From the NCBI GenBank assembly GCA_020635535.1, contig JACJZP010000002.1:124001-188000 (forward strand): DNA of 64,000 nucleotides, in the 5' to 3' direction. Of the stretch, positions 48,393 to 57,059 are shown in pieces. The translations under genes were made by a program, and so were the position numbers. The notes beneath the pieces are model-generated. The model saw nothing but the letters and a program-made list of their open reading frames with translations. It ran no database searches and had not been told where the DNA came from. This DNA is from Flavobacteriales bacterium. Lineage in GTDB: Bacteria > Bacteroidota > Bacteroidia > UBA10329. The first letter of the stretch is position 1. Each line of letters opens with the position of its first letter.

Positions 48393-49010
48393 ATGAAATA
48401 TGTAATTATCATTATCGGAGTTATTCTGCTGATTTTTACAGCAGCTCAAGCTTACATTTCTAACAATTTGGCAAAGACAGAAGAACAGGCATACAGCGTC
48501 CTTTGGAAGAGTGACCGACTGGAAGCGAGGTATTATCCAAAGGCACTAATGGCAACGGTAAAGGGTTCGCAAACGGAATACAAAACATCAGCCAATAGGC
48601 ACTTCAGGGTGCTTGCTGGTTACATTTTCGGAGGGAATGAGGAAGGGCAGAGCATTGCAATGACATCGCCTGTGCACATGCACTTTCAAGAATCTGGTTC
48701 GTCCATGAGTTTTGTGTTGCCCTCCAACATGAAGCGAGAAGATCTGCCAGCACCCAACGATCGGGGAATAAGCTTTGAAGAAACAGGAGAGAAATACGTG
48801 GTGGCTGTTCGCTTTGGAGGTTGGACCAACGACCGGAAAATCAATGAGAACACGGAATTTCTGTTAAAAGCCCTGAAAACCATGAATATAGAACCGGTTT
48901 CTGCCCCTTGGTATATGGGTTACAACCCGCCATTCCAATTGTTGAATAGGAGAAACGAAGTTGCCGTTGAGATAAGCGCCAAAGACGTGGATGTCATTAA
49001 ACTGCTGTGA
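48393..49010 (+). CDS. SOUL heme-binding family protein
   Basis: 205 residues with an N-terminal membrane helix (YVIIIIGVILLIFTAAQAYI). The body has the SOUL/HBP pattern: ARYYPKALMATVKG, FRVLAGYIFGGNEEGQSIAM and TSPVHM (the loop Met and His expected near the ligand), then MSFVLPSNM and AVRFGG. Members bind heme or other tetrapyrroles; the bacterial role is unknown. It lies 44 bases before the SSS symporter on the same strand. Confidence 0.88.
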   Translation: MKYVIIIIGVILLIFTAAQAYISNNLAKTEEQAYSVLWKSDRLEARYYPKALMATVKGSQTEYKTSANRHFRVLAGYIFGGNEEGQSIAMTSPVHMHFQESGSSMSFVLPSNMKREDLPAPNDRGISFEETGEKYVVAVRFGGWTNDRKINENTEFLLKALKTMNIEPVSAPWYMGYNPPFQLLNRRNEVAVEISAKDVDVIKLL

Positions 49011-49054
49011 TGTCTTGGCAAATCGTAGATTAGTGCTTTCTCAAAGTACCATCT

Positions 49055-50590
49055 ATGGAATTCAGCATCATCGACCTGGCCACATTTGTTGGCTTCATTC
49101 TACTTGTTATCGGTGTTTCGCTTTGGGCGGGACGTAAAGAAGAAACCTCTGAAGATTATTTCCTTGCGGGAAGAGGCCTGACGTGGTGGATGATCGGCCT
49201 TTCGTTGATCGCTTCCAACATTTCTACAGAACACTTTGTGGGAATGGCTGGCCAAGGTTACATGGCCGATATTGGTCTAGCCATTGCCAGTTACGAATGG
49301 ATTGCGGCCTTGGCGCTCATTATTGTTGCATTGTTTCTGCTGCCGCGATTCTTGCGTTCAGGTATTTATACCATTCCAGAGTTTTTGGAATACCGCTATA
49401 ACAAATGGCCACGGATGATCATGGGTTTTGGTCTGTTGTTCATGTACGCAGGTGTTACCATGGCCACCGTGCTTTACGCTGGCGCGATAGCCATGAAAAC
49501 GATGTTCAATGTACCTATGGAAGTGGGAGTTTGGGTCATAGGTGCCATTGCGGGTCTGTATACGGTTTACGGTGGATTGAAAGCAGTTGTTTGGTCAGAT
49601 GTGCTTCAAGGCACCGCTTTGTTGATTGGTGGTGTGATAGTAACAGTATTGGCGATGGATGCCGTTGGAGGCTGGAGCAGTTTCGTAGAACTTTCTGGAG
49701 GACGATTACATACCATTCTTCCTGCAGATCACCCAGAACTTCCTTGGACAGCCGTGCTGATTGGGGGAATGTGGCTACCCAACATCTTCTATTGGGGTTT
49801 GAACCAGTTTATTACTCAAAGAACATTGGCTGCAAAGAGTTTGGCAGAAGGGCAGAAAGGTGTGCTCTTTGGTGCAAGCTTGAAATTGATCATGCCAATG
49901 ATTGTGGTGTTCCCAGGAATCATTGCTTTTGAATTGTACGCTGATCAGATTCCGAATGCGGATCTAGCTTACCCAACACTTCTCAAAAATCTACTTCCAA
50001 CAGGATTGGTAGGAGTGATGTTTGCCGCTTTGTTTGGAGCTACCATGAGTACGTTGGATTCATTGCTTAATTCAGCAGCCACCATTTTTACGATTGATTT
50101 CTACAAGCCATTGGTAAAGCCTGATGGCGATTCAAAGCATTTCATCAAAGTAGGACGAATAGCTACAGTGGTTTTCGTGATCATTGCGTGTTTAAGTACC
50201 CGTTTTGTAGCCGATTTCGGAGAAGGGCTTTACAAATTCATTCAGATCTGGTGGGGTTGTATCCAACCTGGTATTGTGGCAGCGTTCTTCCTCGGTTTCT
50301 TCTGGAAGAAGACCTCATGGCAGGCGGCCGTTGCTGGAATGTTGGTCAATGTGCCGCTGTATCTCGTTCTTTTGAATCAGTTTCCAGAAATAGCATTCCT
50401 TCATCACATGGCCATTTGTTTCGGTGTTTGCTTGGTGGTTATGGTTGGCGTTTCATTGGTAAAACCTGAGACACGGGTAATTACTTATCCTGTTAATGAG
50501 GGCTACGACATGAAGCCAAGTAAAACTGTTGTTGTGTGGAGCGCTCTGATATTCCTTAGCACCGTTGCTCTTTACTGGTTCTTCAGATGA
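49055..50590 (+). CDS. Sodium/solute symporter (SSS family, SglT-like)
   Basis: 511 residues with about 13-14 membrane helices. It has the SSS features: WMIGLSLIASNISTEHFVGM in the first broken helix, GIYTIPEFLEYRYN, AVVWSDVLQGTALLIGG, a Na2-site region AALFGATMSTLDSLLNSAAT and IWWGCIQPGIVAAFFLGFFW. These resemble sodium-galactose/myo-inositol-type transporters (vSGLT). The substrate is probably a sugar or polyol. The ORF overlaps the next membrane-protein gene by 4 bases. Confidence 0.93.
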   Translation: MEFSIIDLATFVGFILLVIGVSLWAGRKEETSEDYFLAGRGLTWWMIGLSLIASNISTEHFVGMAGQGYMADIGLAIASYEWIAALALIIVALFLLPRFLRSGIYTIPEFLEYRYNKWPRMIMGFGLLFMYAGVTMATVLYAGAIAMKTMFNVPMEVGVWVIGAIAGLYTVYGGLKAVVWSDVLQGTALLIGGVIVTVLAMDAVGGWSSFVELSGGRLHTILPADHPELPWTAVLIGGMWLPNIFYWGLNQFITQRTLAAKSLAEGQKGVLFGASLKLIMPMIVVFPGIIAFELYADQIPNADLAYPTLLKNLLPTGLVGVMFAALFGATMSTLDSLLNSAATIFTIDFYKPLVKPDGDSKHFIKVGRIATVVFVIIACLSTRFVADFGEGLYKFIQIWWGCIQPGIVAAFFLGFFWKKTSWQAAVAGMLVNVPLYLVLLNQFPEIAFLHHMAICFGVCLVVMVGVSLVKPETRVITYPVNEGYDMKPSKTVVVWSALIFLSTVALYWFFR

Positions 50591-51423
50591 TTGATTTCTC
50601 TCAGATTCCTACCTCAGTGGCCGTCTGGTGGGGCGGCATGTCTGTTGTAGCCATCTTCAATATTGTGTTGCTCATCATCAGTAGAAAAATGCTACTGAAG
50701 AAGATGCCAAGTATGAGTCAAATGGTTCAACATGTGCGCACTTGGCAATTGATGTTGGCTGCAACGTACACGGTTGGTTGTGCATTCCGTTCCATTCTTC
50801 CAAGAGGCGATGTAAGAAGAATAGTCCTTGTCGATCACTGGATTTCTGCTGTCGCGATTGGCCGCACTGTGGCTACGGTTGCCGAATTGGCGTTTGTGGC
50901 ACAATGGGCATTCCTGCTTCACGAAATTGGCAAAGGCACTCGCGATAATGGTGTGCTGTCCATTTCGAAGATGATCGTGCCTATGATCTTCATAGCGGAG
51001 TGTTTCTCATGGTATGCCTGTACTACCACCAATTTCTTTGGAACGACCATCGAAGAGAGTCTTTGGGCGGTTGCCGCTACTTTGACCATGATCGGCTTTA
51101 TCCGTGCCCGAAAACATTACCATAATGGAGTACAGAAGAATTTTCTCAACGCAGGTATTGTTGCTGCATTTGCTTACGTCATATACATGGTAACGGTAGA
51201 TGTGCCAGCATACGTGCGCAAGTTCATGGCCGATAGTGCCAATGAAAAGGTGTATGCCACACTATCGGAAGGATTCCATCAGGTGGCCACCGTTTGGCGA
51301 CATACCTACGATGTTGCCGATTGGCAGTACGAGTTCGTGTGGATGTCATTGTACTTCAGCATTGCCGTTTGGATCGGCATATACATCACCAACGGCCCTG
51401 AAATGGATAAGGGGTTGAAGTAG
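50587..51423 (+). CDS. Multi-pass membrane protein coupled to the SSS symporter
   Basis: 278 residues with about seven membrane helices (VWWGGMSVVAIFNIVLLIIS, WQLMLAATYTVGCAF, AIGRTVATVAELAFVAQWAF, MIVPMIFIAECFSWYA and others). I recognise no family. It starts inside the last codons of the symporter (ATGA overlap), so translation is coupled and a role next to the symporter, such as a subunit or sensor, is likely. Several conserved-looking charged residues (R, E, H) lie inside helices, as in 7TM sensors. Confidence 0.78.
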   Translation: MIDFSQIPTSVAVWWGGMSVVAIFNIVLLIISRKMLLKKMPSMSQMVQHVRTWQLMLAATYTVGCAFRSILPRGDVRRIVLVDHWISAVAIGRTVATVAELAFVAQWAFLLHEIGKGTRDNGVLSISKMIVPMIFIAECFSWYACTTTNFFGTTIEESLWAVAATLTMIGFIRARKHYHNGVQKNFLNAGIVAAFAYVIYMVTVDVPAYVRKFMADSANEKVYATLSEGFHQVATVWRHTYDVADWQYEFVWMSLYFSIAVWIGIYITNGPEMDKGLK

Positions 51424-51462
51424 AGCTGCCTTCTCTTATAGTGATAGTTGGTCTCGGTTTCG

Positions 51463-53280
51463 TTACTTCTCAATCACTTCTTCATATTCGGTACGGTGGC
51501 CTGTGGCATTGCAATATGGGCATGGTCCTGGCACACCCACCACGCCCTGTCCGCTACAGTTCCAGCATCGGCCCGAAACATGGCCCGTGCCAGAACAAGC
51601 ACGGCAGAAACCGCCTGTGTTGTAGGTGGCAGAACCATACTGCTGGCCCGTGTAGCCGTTCACATATTCCACCTTGGTGAACTTCTGTTCCCTGCCCGTG
51701 CCTTTGCAGGCTCCACATTCACCTCCGTAGTAATGACTACCATTGCACACCTTGCATGTTTCGGTGCCACTGGTGGGATAAACGCCTGTGCCGCCACAAC
51801 CAAAACACACCACGCGTTTCGGTTTGTAGGTAATGCGTGGTTTTGGCTCTGGTGGGAAGTACTTTATCTGCGTTACCAACGGCACATCCAGCTCTTTGGT
51901 CATGGTTTTCAAGTTAACCGTGCTGTAGTAAATGACCGTGTCTTCGGCAATGGACCGTGGCACCACCATCAGATCGTTGTCGGCATAAAGGAAGTTGTCC
52001 CAGGTTTTCAGCCGATTGCGGTTAGTATACCAACCCAGATTGAGGTGATAGATGTACAGTTTTGGCAATGAAAAGTCAATATCTACCGGAAAGGGAATTT
52101 CATCATACTTGACACCCGATTTCCAGTAGGTGATGTAGTTATTTGGCAATATCAAACGTACAGCATCTATCACCTTGGGCAGATAATTCACCGTATCCAG
52201 ATAGGCACCATCGAATCCGATATGCCGTAGCGCATATACCTGCTTGCATTCCAGTTCGGGTTGATGTTCACCACTTTGTGTTTCAAACTTTTTCCGAAGT
52301 TCAGTATTGCCTGTCAGCAACCAAAGTCCGTTTCTGTTGACAGTGCGCATTACATGCGAAAAGTCACCCTCTTCCACCATGGGCACCTGCTCCACTATCT
52401 TGAATTGATTGTTCATAATGGTCAGATGGATGGGCTCCTTCTCGTTCCATTCTGATGCCGAACTTCCGTGATGCCAAACGTAATAATGCTCGTTGATGCG
52501 TTTTATGTAAAGAGTTGAGCCGAAGAAGTGGTTGACCTTGTTCTTTGTGTCCAATACCGTCTTGTAAGAACTGCCTTCCAATAAGGATGCATAGTAGCCA
52601 CCTTTGAATACGGGGGGGGAATAGGTGCCCACACGCTTGTCAGACCAGATAACGAACGAAACATCCTCATCCACAAATACTTTGGGGTCTGCTTTCGGAA
52701 ACACCAATTCCTTGGTCACCTCCAATTGCACAAGGTCAACAACAACAAGGTGAAGTTGGAATTTCTTCATATCGAAAGATTCGGTCGGCTCTCCACCAGG
52801 CCTGTTGGGCTTACCGAAAGACGTTTCGGTGTATTGCACTGCCAATCGGCTACAATCGGCACTTATCCCAAGGATCTCAGCTTGTTCATAGCTGTCGCAA
52901 ATGTTCAGCTCCTTGGTCGTCAGCTTTTTTTTTGCAATATCGTACCTTTTTAAATAGACGTAGCAGGATGGTTTCCAATGCTGCAATACAATGACGAATG
53001 CCTTACCATCGGGTGTGAACCTTCCCAGTAGAGTACTGAATTCATGGTATCCACCGTCACCGAACTCGTGCTCCACCTTGCCAGTATAGCGGTCCAAAAG
53101 CTGAAGACCGTTGTTGCTGCGCTGTACCAGCCAATTGCCATCGGGGCTTGTCCACTCTACTCCCTCCATCAAGTAGTTGTGGGGCATCAACCGTTCTCCT
53201 TTCACCTGTGCCCATGCACCAGTTGAGGTAAGTATGGCAAAGGCGAAAAGCATGGCGTGGTGCAGAATGGCTCTCATCAT
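51463..53280 (-). CDS. Exported protein with beta-propeller-like body and six DnaJ-type CxxCxG motifs
   Basis: 605 residues with a signal peptide (HHAMLFAFAILTSTGAWAQ). Residues ~30-480 are WD/propeller-like strands (WTSPDGNWLVQRSNNGLQLLD, KVEHEFGDGGYHEFSTLLG, GRFTPDGKAFVIV). From ~489 the protein carries CFGCGGTG, CKVCNGSH, CGACKGTG, CRACSGTG, CWNCSGQG and CPYCNATG, six CxxCxG-type motifs; DnaJ has four, coordinating two zincs. There is no J domain. A zinc-rich periplasmic or secreted domain that binds unfolded protein is possible. Upstream genes on the same strand are two more exported unknowns. Confidence 0.78.
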   Translation of the reverse strand: MMRAILHHAMLFAFAILTSTGAWAQVKGERLMPHNYLMEGVEWTSPDGNWLVQRSNNGLQLLDRYTGKVEHEFGDGGYHEFSTLLGRFTPDGKAFVIVLQHWKPSCYVYLKRYDIAKKKLTTKELNICDSYEQAEILGISADCSRLAVQYTETSFGKPNRPGGEPTESFDMKKFQLHLVVVDLVQLEVTKELVFPKADPKVFVDEDVSFVIWSDKRVGTYSPPVFKGGYYASLLEGSSYKTVLDTKNKVNHFFGSTLYIKRINEHYYVWHHGSSASEWNEKEPIHLTIMNNQFKIVEQVPMVEEGDFSHVMRTVNRNGLWLLTGNTELRKKFETQSGEHQPELECKQVYALRHIGFDGAYLDTVNYLPKVIDAVRLILPNNYITYWKSGVKYDEIPFPVDIDFSLPKLYIYHLNLGWYTNRNRLKTWDNFLYADNDLMVVPRSIAEDTVIYYSTVNLKTMTKELDVPLVTQIKYFPPEPKPRITYKPKRVVCFGCGGTGVYPTSGTETCKVCNGSHYYGGECGACKGTGREQKFTKVEYVNGYTGQQYGSATYNTGGFCRACSGTGHVSGRCWNCSGQGVVGVPGPCPYCNATGHRTEYEEVIEK

Positions 53281-53350
53281 TTCAGGTCGTTGTTTATGTT
53301 CGCAAGTATACGCTGGTTGAGAGTATGACCTCTCGGTAATTCAACGGATT

Positions 53351-53875
53351 TTACTGACCAAAGAAATCGCGTTCCTCATCGTACTGCACAATGGGGTAGA
53401 ACTCAGGGTAAAGGGCTTTCACGTAGGCATTCACCCACTCACGCAATTGCTCGCTCATAGCACCGAATTTGAGCCCATGAACAAAGGGTTCGAACACGGC
53501 AGTGCCCAGAGAGTTGATGTAGAGGTAGTTCTCAACTTTTCCATTGCGATAAAAGGCCACGAACACTTTGTAGTAGGCGGCAAGACCAACGTAATACGCA
53601 TCCACATAACCACTTGGGTCGGTCATGGTCTTTGCAAGGTCTGAAGCCTTTTCTTCACTCAACCGGAAACGCTGGTTGTATTCACGGTCCGATTTCAATC
53701 CGTTGGCATCGAACAGCACCTGCTGCACCGATTTCGGATAATGCGTCAGTTGCTGATTCATGATGTAAAGCACCACGCTATCTGCCTTTACCGTAGGAAA
53801 CGTCTTTTGCTCATCTTGCGCTTGGGCAGAAAAGGCAAAGAGTAGACCGAAAAAGATGATGACCTGCCTATGCAT
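53351..53875 (-). CDS. Exported protein of unknown function
   Basis: 174 residues with a signal peptide (IIFFGLLFAFSAQAQ). The mature region is helical with aromatic residues (YVDAYYVGLAAYYKVFVAFY, YLYINSLGTAVF). No family recognised. It starts 3 bases after the stop of the preceding exported protein gene and precedes the zinc-motif protein by 70 bases, so the three probably act together. Confidence 0.72.
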   Translation of the reverse strand: MHRQVIIFFGLLFAFSAQAQDEQKTFPTVKADSVVLYIMNQQLTHYPKSVQQVLFDANGLKSDREYNQRFRLSEEKASDLAKTMTDPSGYVDAYYVGLAAYYKVFVAFYRNGKVENYLYINSLGTAVFEPFVHGLKFGAMSEQLREWVNAYVKALYPEFYPIVQYDEERDFFGQ

Positions 53876-53878
53876 GCA

Positions 53879-55192
53879 TCAGTTTCCTATCATCCAATCA
53901 TACTCGCTTTCGTAGTATTCGGGGTCTGTAACTTCCGTATTGCTCTCGGGTTTTGCAGGTTCCTGCTGCATCCTGATCATGTTCCGGTAATAGGCCACGC
54001 AATTGTAAAAGATGGTGAACTTCTGGGTGAAATACCTGTCTTTGACAATGGAGCCGCTCACAAAACGTATGCTCGATTCGTAACCTTTGGTAGCGGTGTT
54101 ATAGACGTATTGGCCGTTGTTCTCACATGAAATGGTAACCACGTTATTGATGGAATCGTGGTTGATGGCTGCAACGGCATCAAAATGAACAATGTAAGAT
54201 GCCCCATTGGCCCTGTGAAAGATGAGTGTGTCTCTGGTGTATTCTATGCCCTCATACGTATCGGCATAGGCGAATTTCACTTGCCTGTTCAGTAGATCCT
54301 GTTTTTCCTGAAGTTGGAAAATGTGAACATTCTCTGGCGTATTGTCCTTGGTGGCGTTATTTCTCCAATAGTAAGCCTTTACATCCTCATAGTATTCCTT
54401 CAGTTTCTGATAGAGTTCGTCCATCTTACCGGGGTCTTTGGGTCTGATGTACATGTCCTGATACCAAGAATAGCTTGAACTGGATTTCCAGTGGTAATTG
54501 GATCTTGATTCATCGGTACACCGGAAGTTGACAGCTGTACCATCGCTTGAAAGTTTCAGGTCATCTTCCAAGTACTTGATAACGACATCATGGTAAACGT
54601 TGGTTCCATTCTTACCGATTCTGAGGTAGTTTCCACTTATCTCCAACACTTTATCGGCATTGGCAATCAGGTATTCTTTGAGAACCTTCTCCTTTTGCTT
54701 CAATTGCTCGAGGCTGATGGTATTATGGGCATACTTGTAGGGCTTGGGCGTGTTGGATGTGAATACGTTTGCCGCTTCTGGAATGGGTGTTGCGCTTGAA
54801 TGGAATTTACCGCTTTCCAGGTCGAACAGAAAATAGAACGTGGTGTCTTTACTGAACTCAATGGCAGGGAGGCTCGGGCTAGAAGCCGTATTGAATCCAT
54901 TCACAATCGAGCGTTCTTCCCAATGGCCGTTGATGTTGCACATGAATTTGATGCGCACCACCTGTTTGCCACTGGGTACAGAACATGTGATGGTAGCAGG
55001 TATGGTCTGCTTTTCTGGCGCGGTCTCGCAAATAGGCTTGTTATCTACCATGACCACGAACTTTGAAATGAAGTCGTGCCCCTTAACGGTATTGCACACG
55101 GCAATATGGGCGGTGAAGTTGTAGGTTTCTGCCAAGGCCGAGAATGAAACAACCATTGCCAGACCGAGAAAAATAGACTTTATGTATGTCAT
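53879..55192 (-). CDS. Exported protein of unknown function
   Basis: 437 residues with a signal peptide (IFLGLAMVVSFSALA). The N-terminal ~130 residues are beta-rich with a cysteine pair pattern (AVCNTVKGHDF, PICETAPEKQT, TCSVPSGKQ, FMCNINGH), which suggests a disulfide-stabilised domain. The C-terminal half has helical segments and strands (VNFRCTDESRSNYHWKSSSS). No family recognised. First gene of a two- or three-gene exported-protein operon. Confidence 0.72.
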   Translation of the reverse strand: MTYIKSIFLGLAMVVSFSALAETYNFTAHIAVCNTVKGHDFISKFVVMVDNKPICETAPEKQTIPATITCSVPSGKQVVRIKFMCNINGHWEERSIVNGFNTASSPSLPAIEFSKDTTFYFLFDLESGKFHSSATPIPEAANVFTSNTPKPYKYAHNTISLEQLKQKEKVLKEYLIANADKVLEISGNYLRIGKNGTNVYHDVVIKYLEDDLKLSSDGTAVNFRCTDESRSNYHWKSSSSYSWYQDMYIRPKDPGKMDELYQKLKEYYEDVKAYYWRNNATKDNTPENVHIFQLQEKQDLLNRQVKFAYADTYEGIEYTRDTLIFHRANGASYIVHFDAVAAINHDSINNVVTISCENNGQYVYNTATKGYESSIRFVSGSIVKDRYFTQKFTIFYNCVAYYRNMIRMQQEPAKPESNTEVTDPEYYESEYDWMIGN

Positions 55193-55275
55193 GCTTTAAT
55201 AAGGATAAAGGCAGGAAAGATCGGGATTTGGGAGGTCTGTAAATACGTGGAGTATCGTATTTAAGCCGCTGTACC

Positions 55276-55977
55276 CTAATTGCCTATTTCCTTCTCAATA
55301 TCGGCTCGAATGGCCTCCACTTTGGCCTTCACATTGGAATAGATGGGCAGTATGAAATTGCGGTTTGCTTTGATTTTCCAGATGTAGGTGAGCAGTAGTT
55401 TCTCCTTCTCGGCATCAACCTTCATCGGGGTGGTAATGCCAATGATGTTGCCGTTCTCGTTGAACTGAAAGTGCTGCGACAGGGTGTAGTTGATCTCCTT
55501 GAAATAATTCTCCTGAAACTGAAGTTCGAAATATTCCTCTTCCAGCTTTCGTAGCGTGCTGTAGTCATACTCGTAAAGCGAAATGATCTTGGTTCTTAAA
55601 GAGTCGTTCTCTATCAGCTCCAGTCCTTTCGATTTGAGTGTCTCATAACCTGAGGTGTTCTGGATGGACACGTAATCCCGTGTAAGGTTGAAATAGTGGT
55701 AGGCGAGCGAGTCGGTGACATCCGATGGTCCCGTGAGCAGGTCGCGGAAGAAATCGGCCGACCGAATTCCCATCTGATGCCCCATCAGATTAAGCTGAAT
55801 GTCTTCCAGATCCTTCTCCAATCCTCGATGAATCTCTGCCAGTATCTTATCTTCTGCATGGCGGTCTCTCCGATTGTCATTCCAATTGTTGAGGGCAAAG
55901 GCAGATACCACTGCAATGAAAATGGATAGGAACTCAAACGTGTACTTTTTCCAATTCTTAAACTGAGGCGTTTTCAT
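55276..55977 (-). CDS. DUF6090-like membrane-anchored protein
   Basis: 233 residues. An N-terminal anchor YTFEFLSIFIAVVSAFALNN is followed by WNDNRRDRHAEDKILAEIHR and a long helical domain with coiled-coil character. This start (FxFLSIFIAVxxAFxLNNW) is that of the DUF6090 family of Bacteroidota, of unknown function. It lies 33 bases downstream of the fatty acid desaturase gene on the same strand. Confidence 0.85.
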   Translation of the reverse strand: MKTPQFKNWKKYTFEFLSIFIAVVSAFALNNWNDNRRDRHAEDKILAEIHRGLEKDLEDIQLNLMGHQMGIRSADFFRDLLTGPSDVTDSLAYHYFNLTRDYVSIQNTSGYETLKSKGLELIENDSLRTKIISLYEYDYSTLRKLEEEYFELQFQENYFKEINYTLSQHFQFNENGNIIGITTPMKVDAEKEKLLLTYIWKIKANRNFILPIYSNVKAKVEAIRADIEKEIGN

Positions 55978-56010
55978 GTTTCAGATATTGAAAGGAAGTT
56001 GAACGATCGG

Positions 56011-56949
56011 TTATTGTTCAACCCCAAGCTGGTACTTGTACTTCTCTACATCTGCCGATGGTATCCAATCCTCATACTGCACCTTATCGTCCAGTATTAC
56101 AGGGTTTCCAAGGTAATCCAGGCGTTTGGCGGGCCAGATACAGGTTTTCCAGAGGTAGGGTAGTAGTCGCTTTTGGTTCAGGTTCGGGTGGAGATTTGGC
56201 ACAATTTCCTTCTCATGGTATGCTGGTAATAGGCTCCAATGCATGTATGGGTTATTGTGATGAGCGGTATGGTACCCGTTATTGAATGCGATGAAATTGA
56301 GGAACACACCCGTAAAGTTGCGCGAGTGGTTGTAAGGATGCGTCTCATCGCAGCCATCGTGTTGCCAATAGTTGGTGCCAACAATTCCCCAAGCAGCGTA
56401 AAGGTGTGGTACGAATATCAGCAGTAATGCATATTCCCAGTTGTAGAACAGTAAACCGAACTTTACGCCAAGCACCAATACCATTTCCAGCACATATTGC
56501 GCAAACCAACGCGGTTTTTCCTTCATCATGCGCATGGCAAATTCGTTTTCATCCTTCATAATGCCGGGCGCATTCTGAAAGAAGATCATGAATTGGTTGA
56601 GAAAATTCCACTTGTACTTCATCTGCGTACTGCGGATGCGGTCTTTTGACTTCTGTGTGTGCTGATGGTGACTGAAGTTATGTCCGGAAACAAATGCGCT
56701 TACCGAATGACCGTAGGTGTAACTCAGTACAATCTGAAACACCTTATTCAACCATTTGTATCTGAAAATGGGATGATGAATGGTATTGTGAACAATAACT
56801 GTACACATGAACGAAAGCACACAGAGCGCAGCAATGATCGGCAATCTGAAATACCATTGTTCTGGAAAATACAACCAGCCCAAGATGAGGGTGGCGAAGT
56901 AGAGTGCCACAACGGCAAGTGTACGTAGGTCAGCCTTGTATTCAAGCAT
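56011..56949 (-). CDS. Membrane fatty acid desaturase-family protein
   Basis: 312 residues with four or more membrane segments and three His boxes: HNTIHH, HNFSHHQHTQ and HTAHHNNPYMHW, which bind a di-iron centre. It matches the acyl-lipid desaturase/FA_desaturase superfamily, which inserts double bonds or hydroxyl groups into lipid chains. Its promoter box lies 4 bases before the ATG. Position and substrate cannot be predicted. Confidence 0.9.
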   Translation of the reverse strand: MLEYKADLRTLAVVALYFATLILGWLYFPEQWYFRLPIIAALCVLSFMCTVIVHNTIHHPIFRYKWLNKVFQIVLSYTYGHSVSAFVSGHNFSHHQHTQKSKDRIRSTQMKYKWNFLNQFMIFFQNAPGIMKDENEFAMRMMKEKPRWFAQYVLEMVLVLGVKFGLLFYNWEYALLLIFVPHLYAAWGIVGTNYWQHDGCDETHPYNHSRNFTGVFLNFIAFNNGYHTAHHNNPYMHWSLLPAYHEKEIVPNLHPNLNQKRLLPYLWKTCIWPAKRLDYLGNPVILDDKVQYEDWIPSADVEKYKYQLGVEQ

Positions 56950-56953
56950 GGGG

Positions 56954-56961
56954 CGAAGTTA
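56954..56961 (-). promoter_or_regulatory. -7 promoter box (TAACTTCG) 4 bases before a start codon
   Basis: Minus-strand TANNTTCG variant ending 4 bases before the ATG of the desaturase gene, again pointing to a leaderless mRNA. Confidence 0.45.
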
Positions 56962-57059
56962 GTGATTCGCATAAAGCTGATATTCGTGATGAACCAATGA
57001 TGATGTTGGTCACATTGAATTTGTGAGACCGCCTTATCTATGTGATAATAACTCAACTC

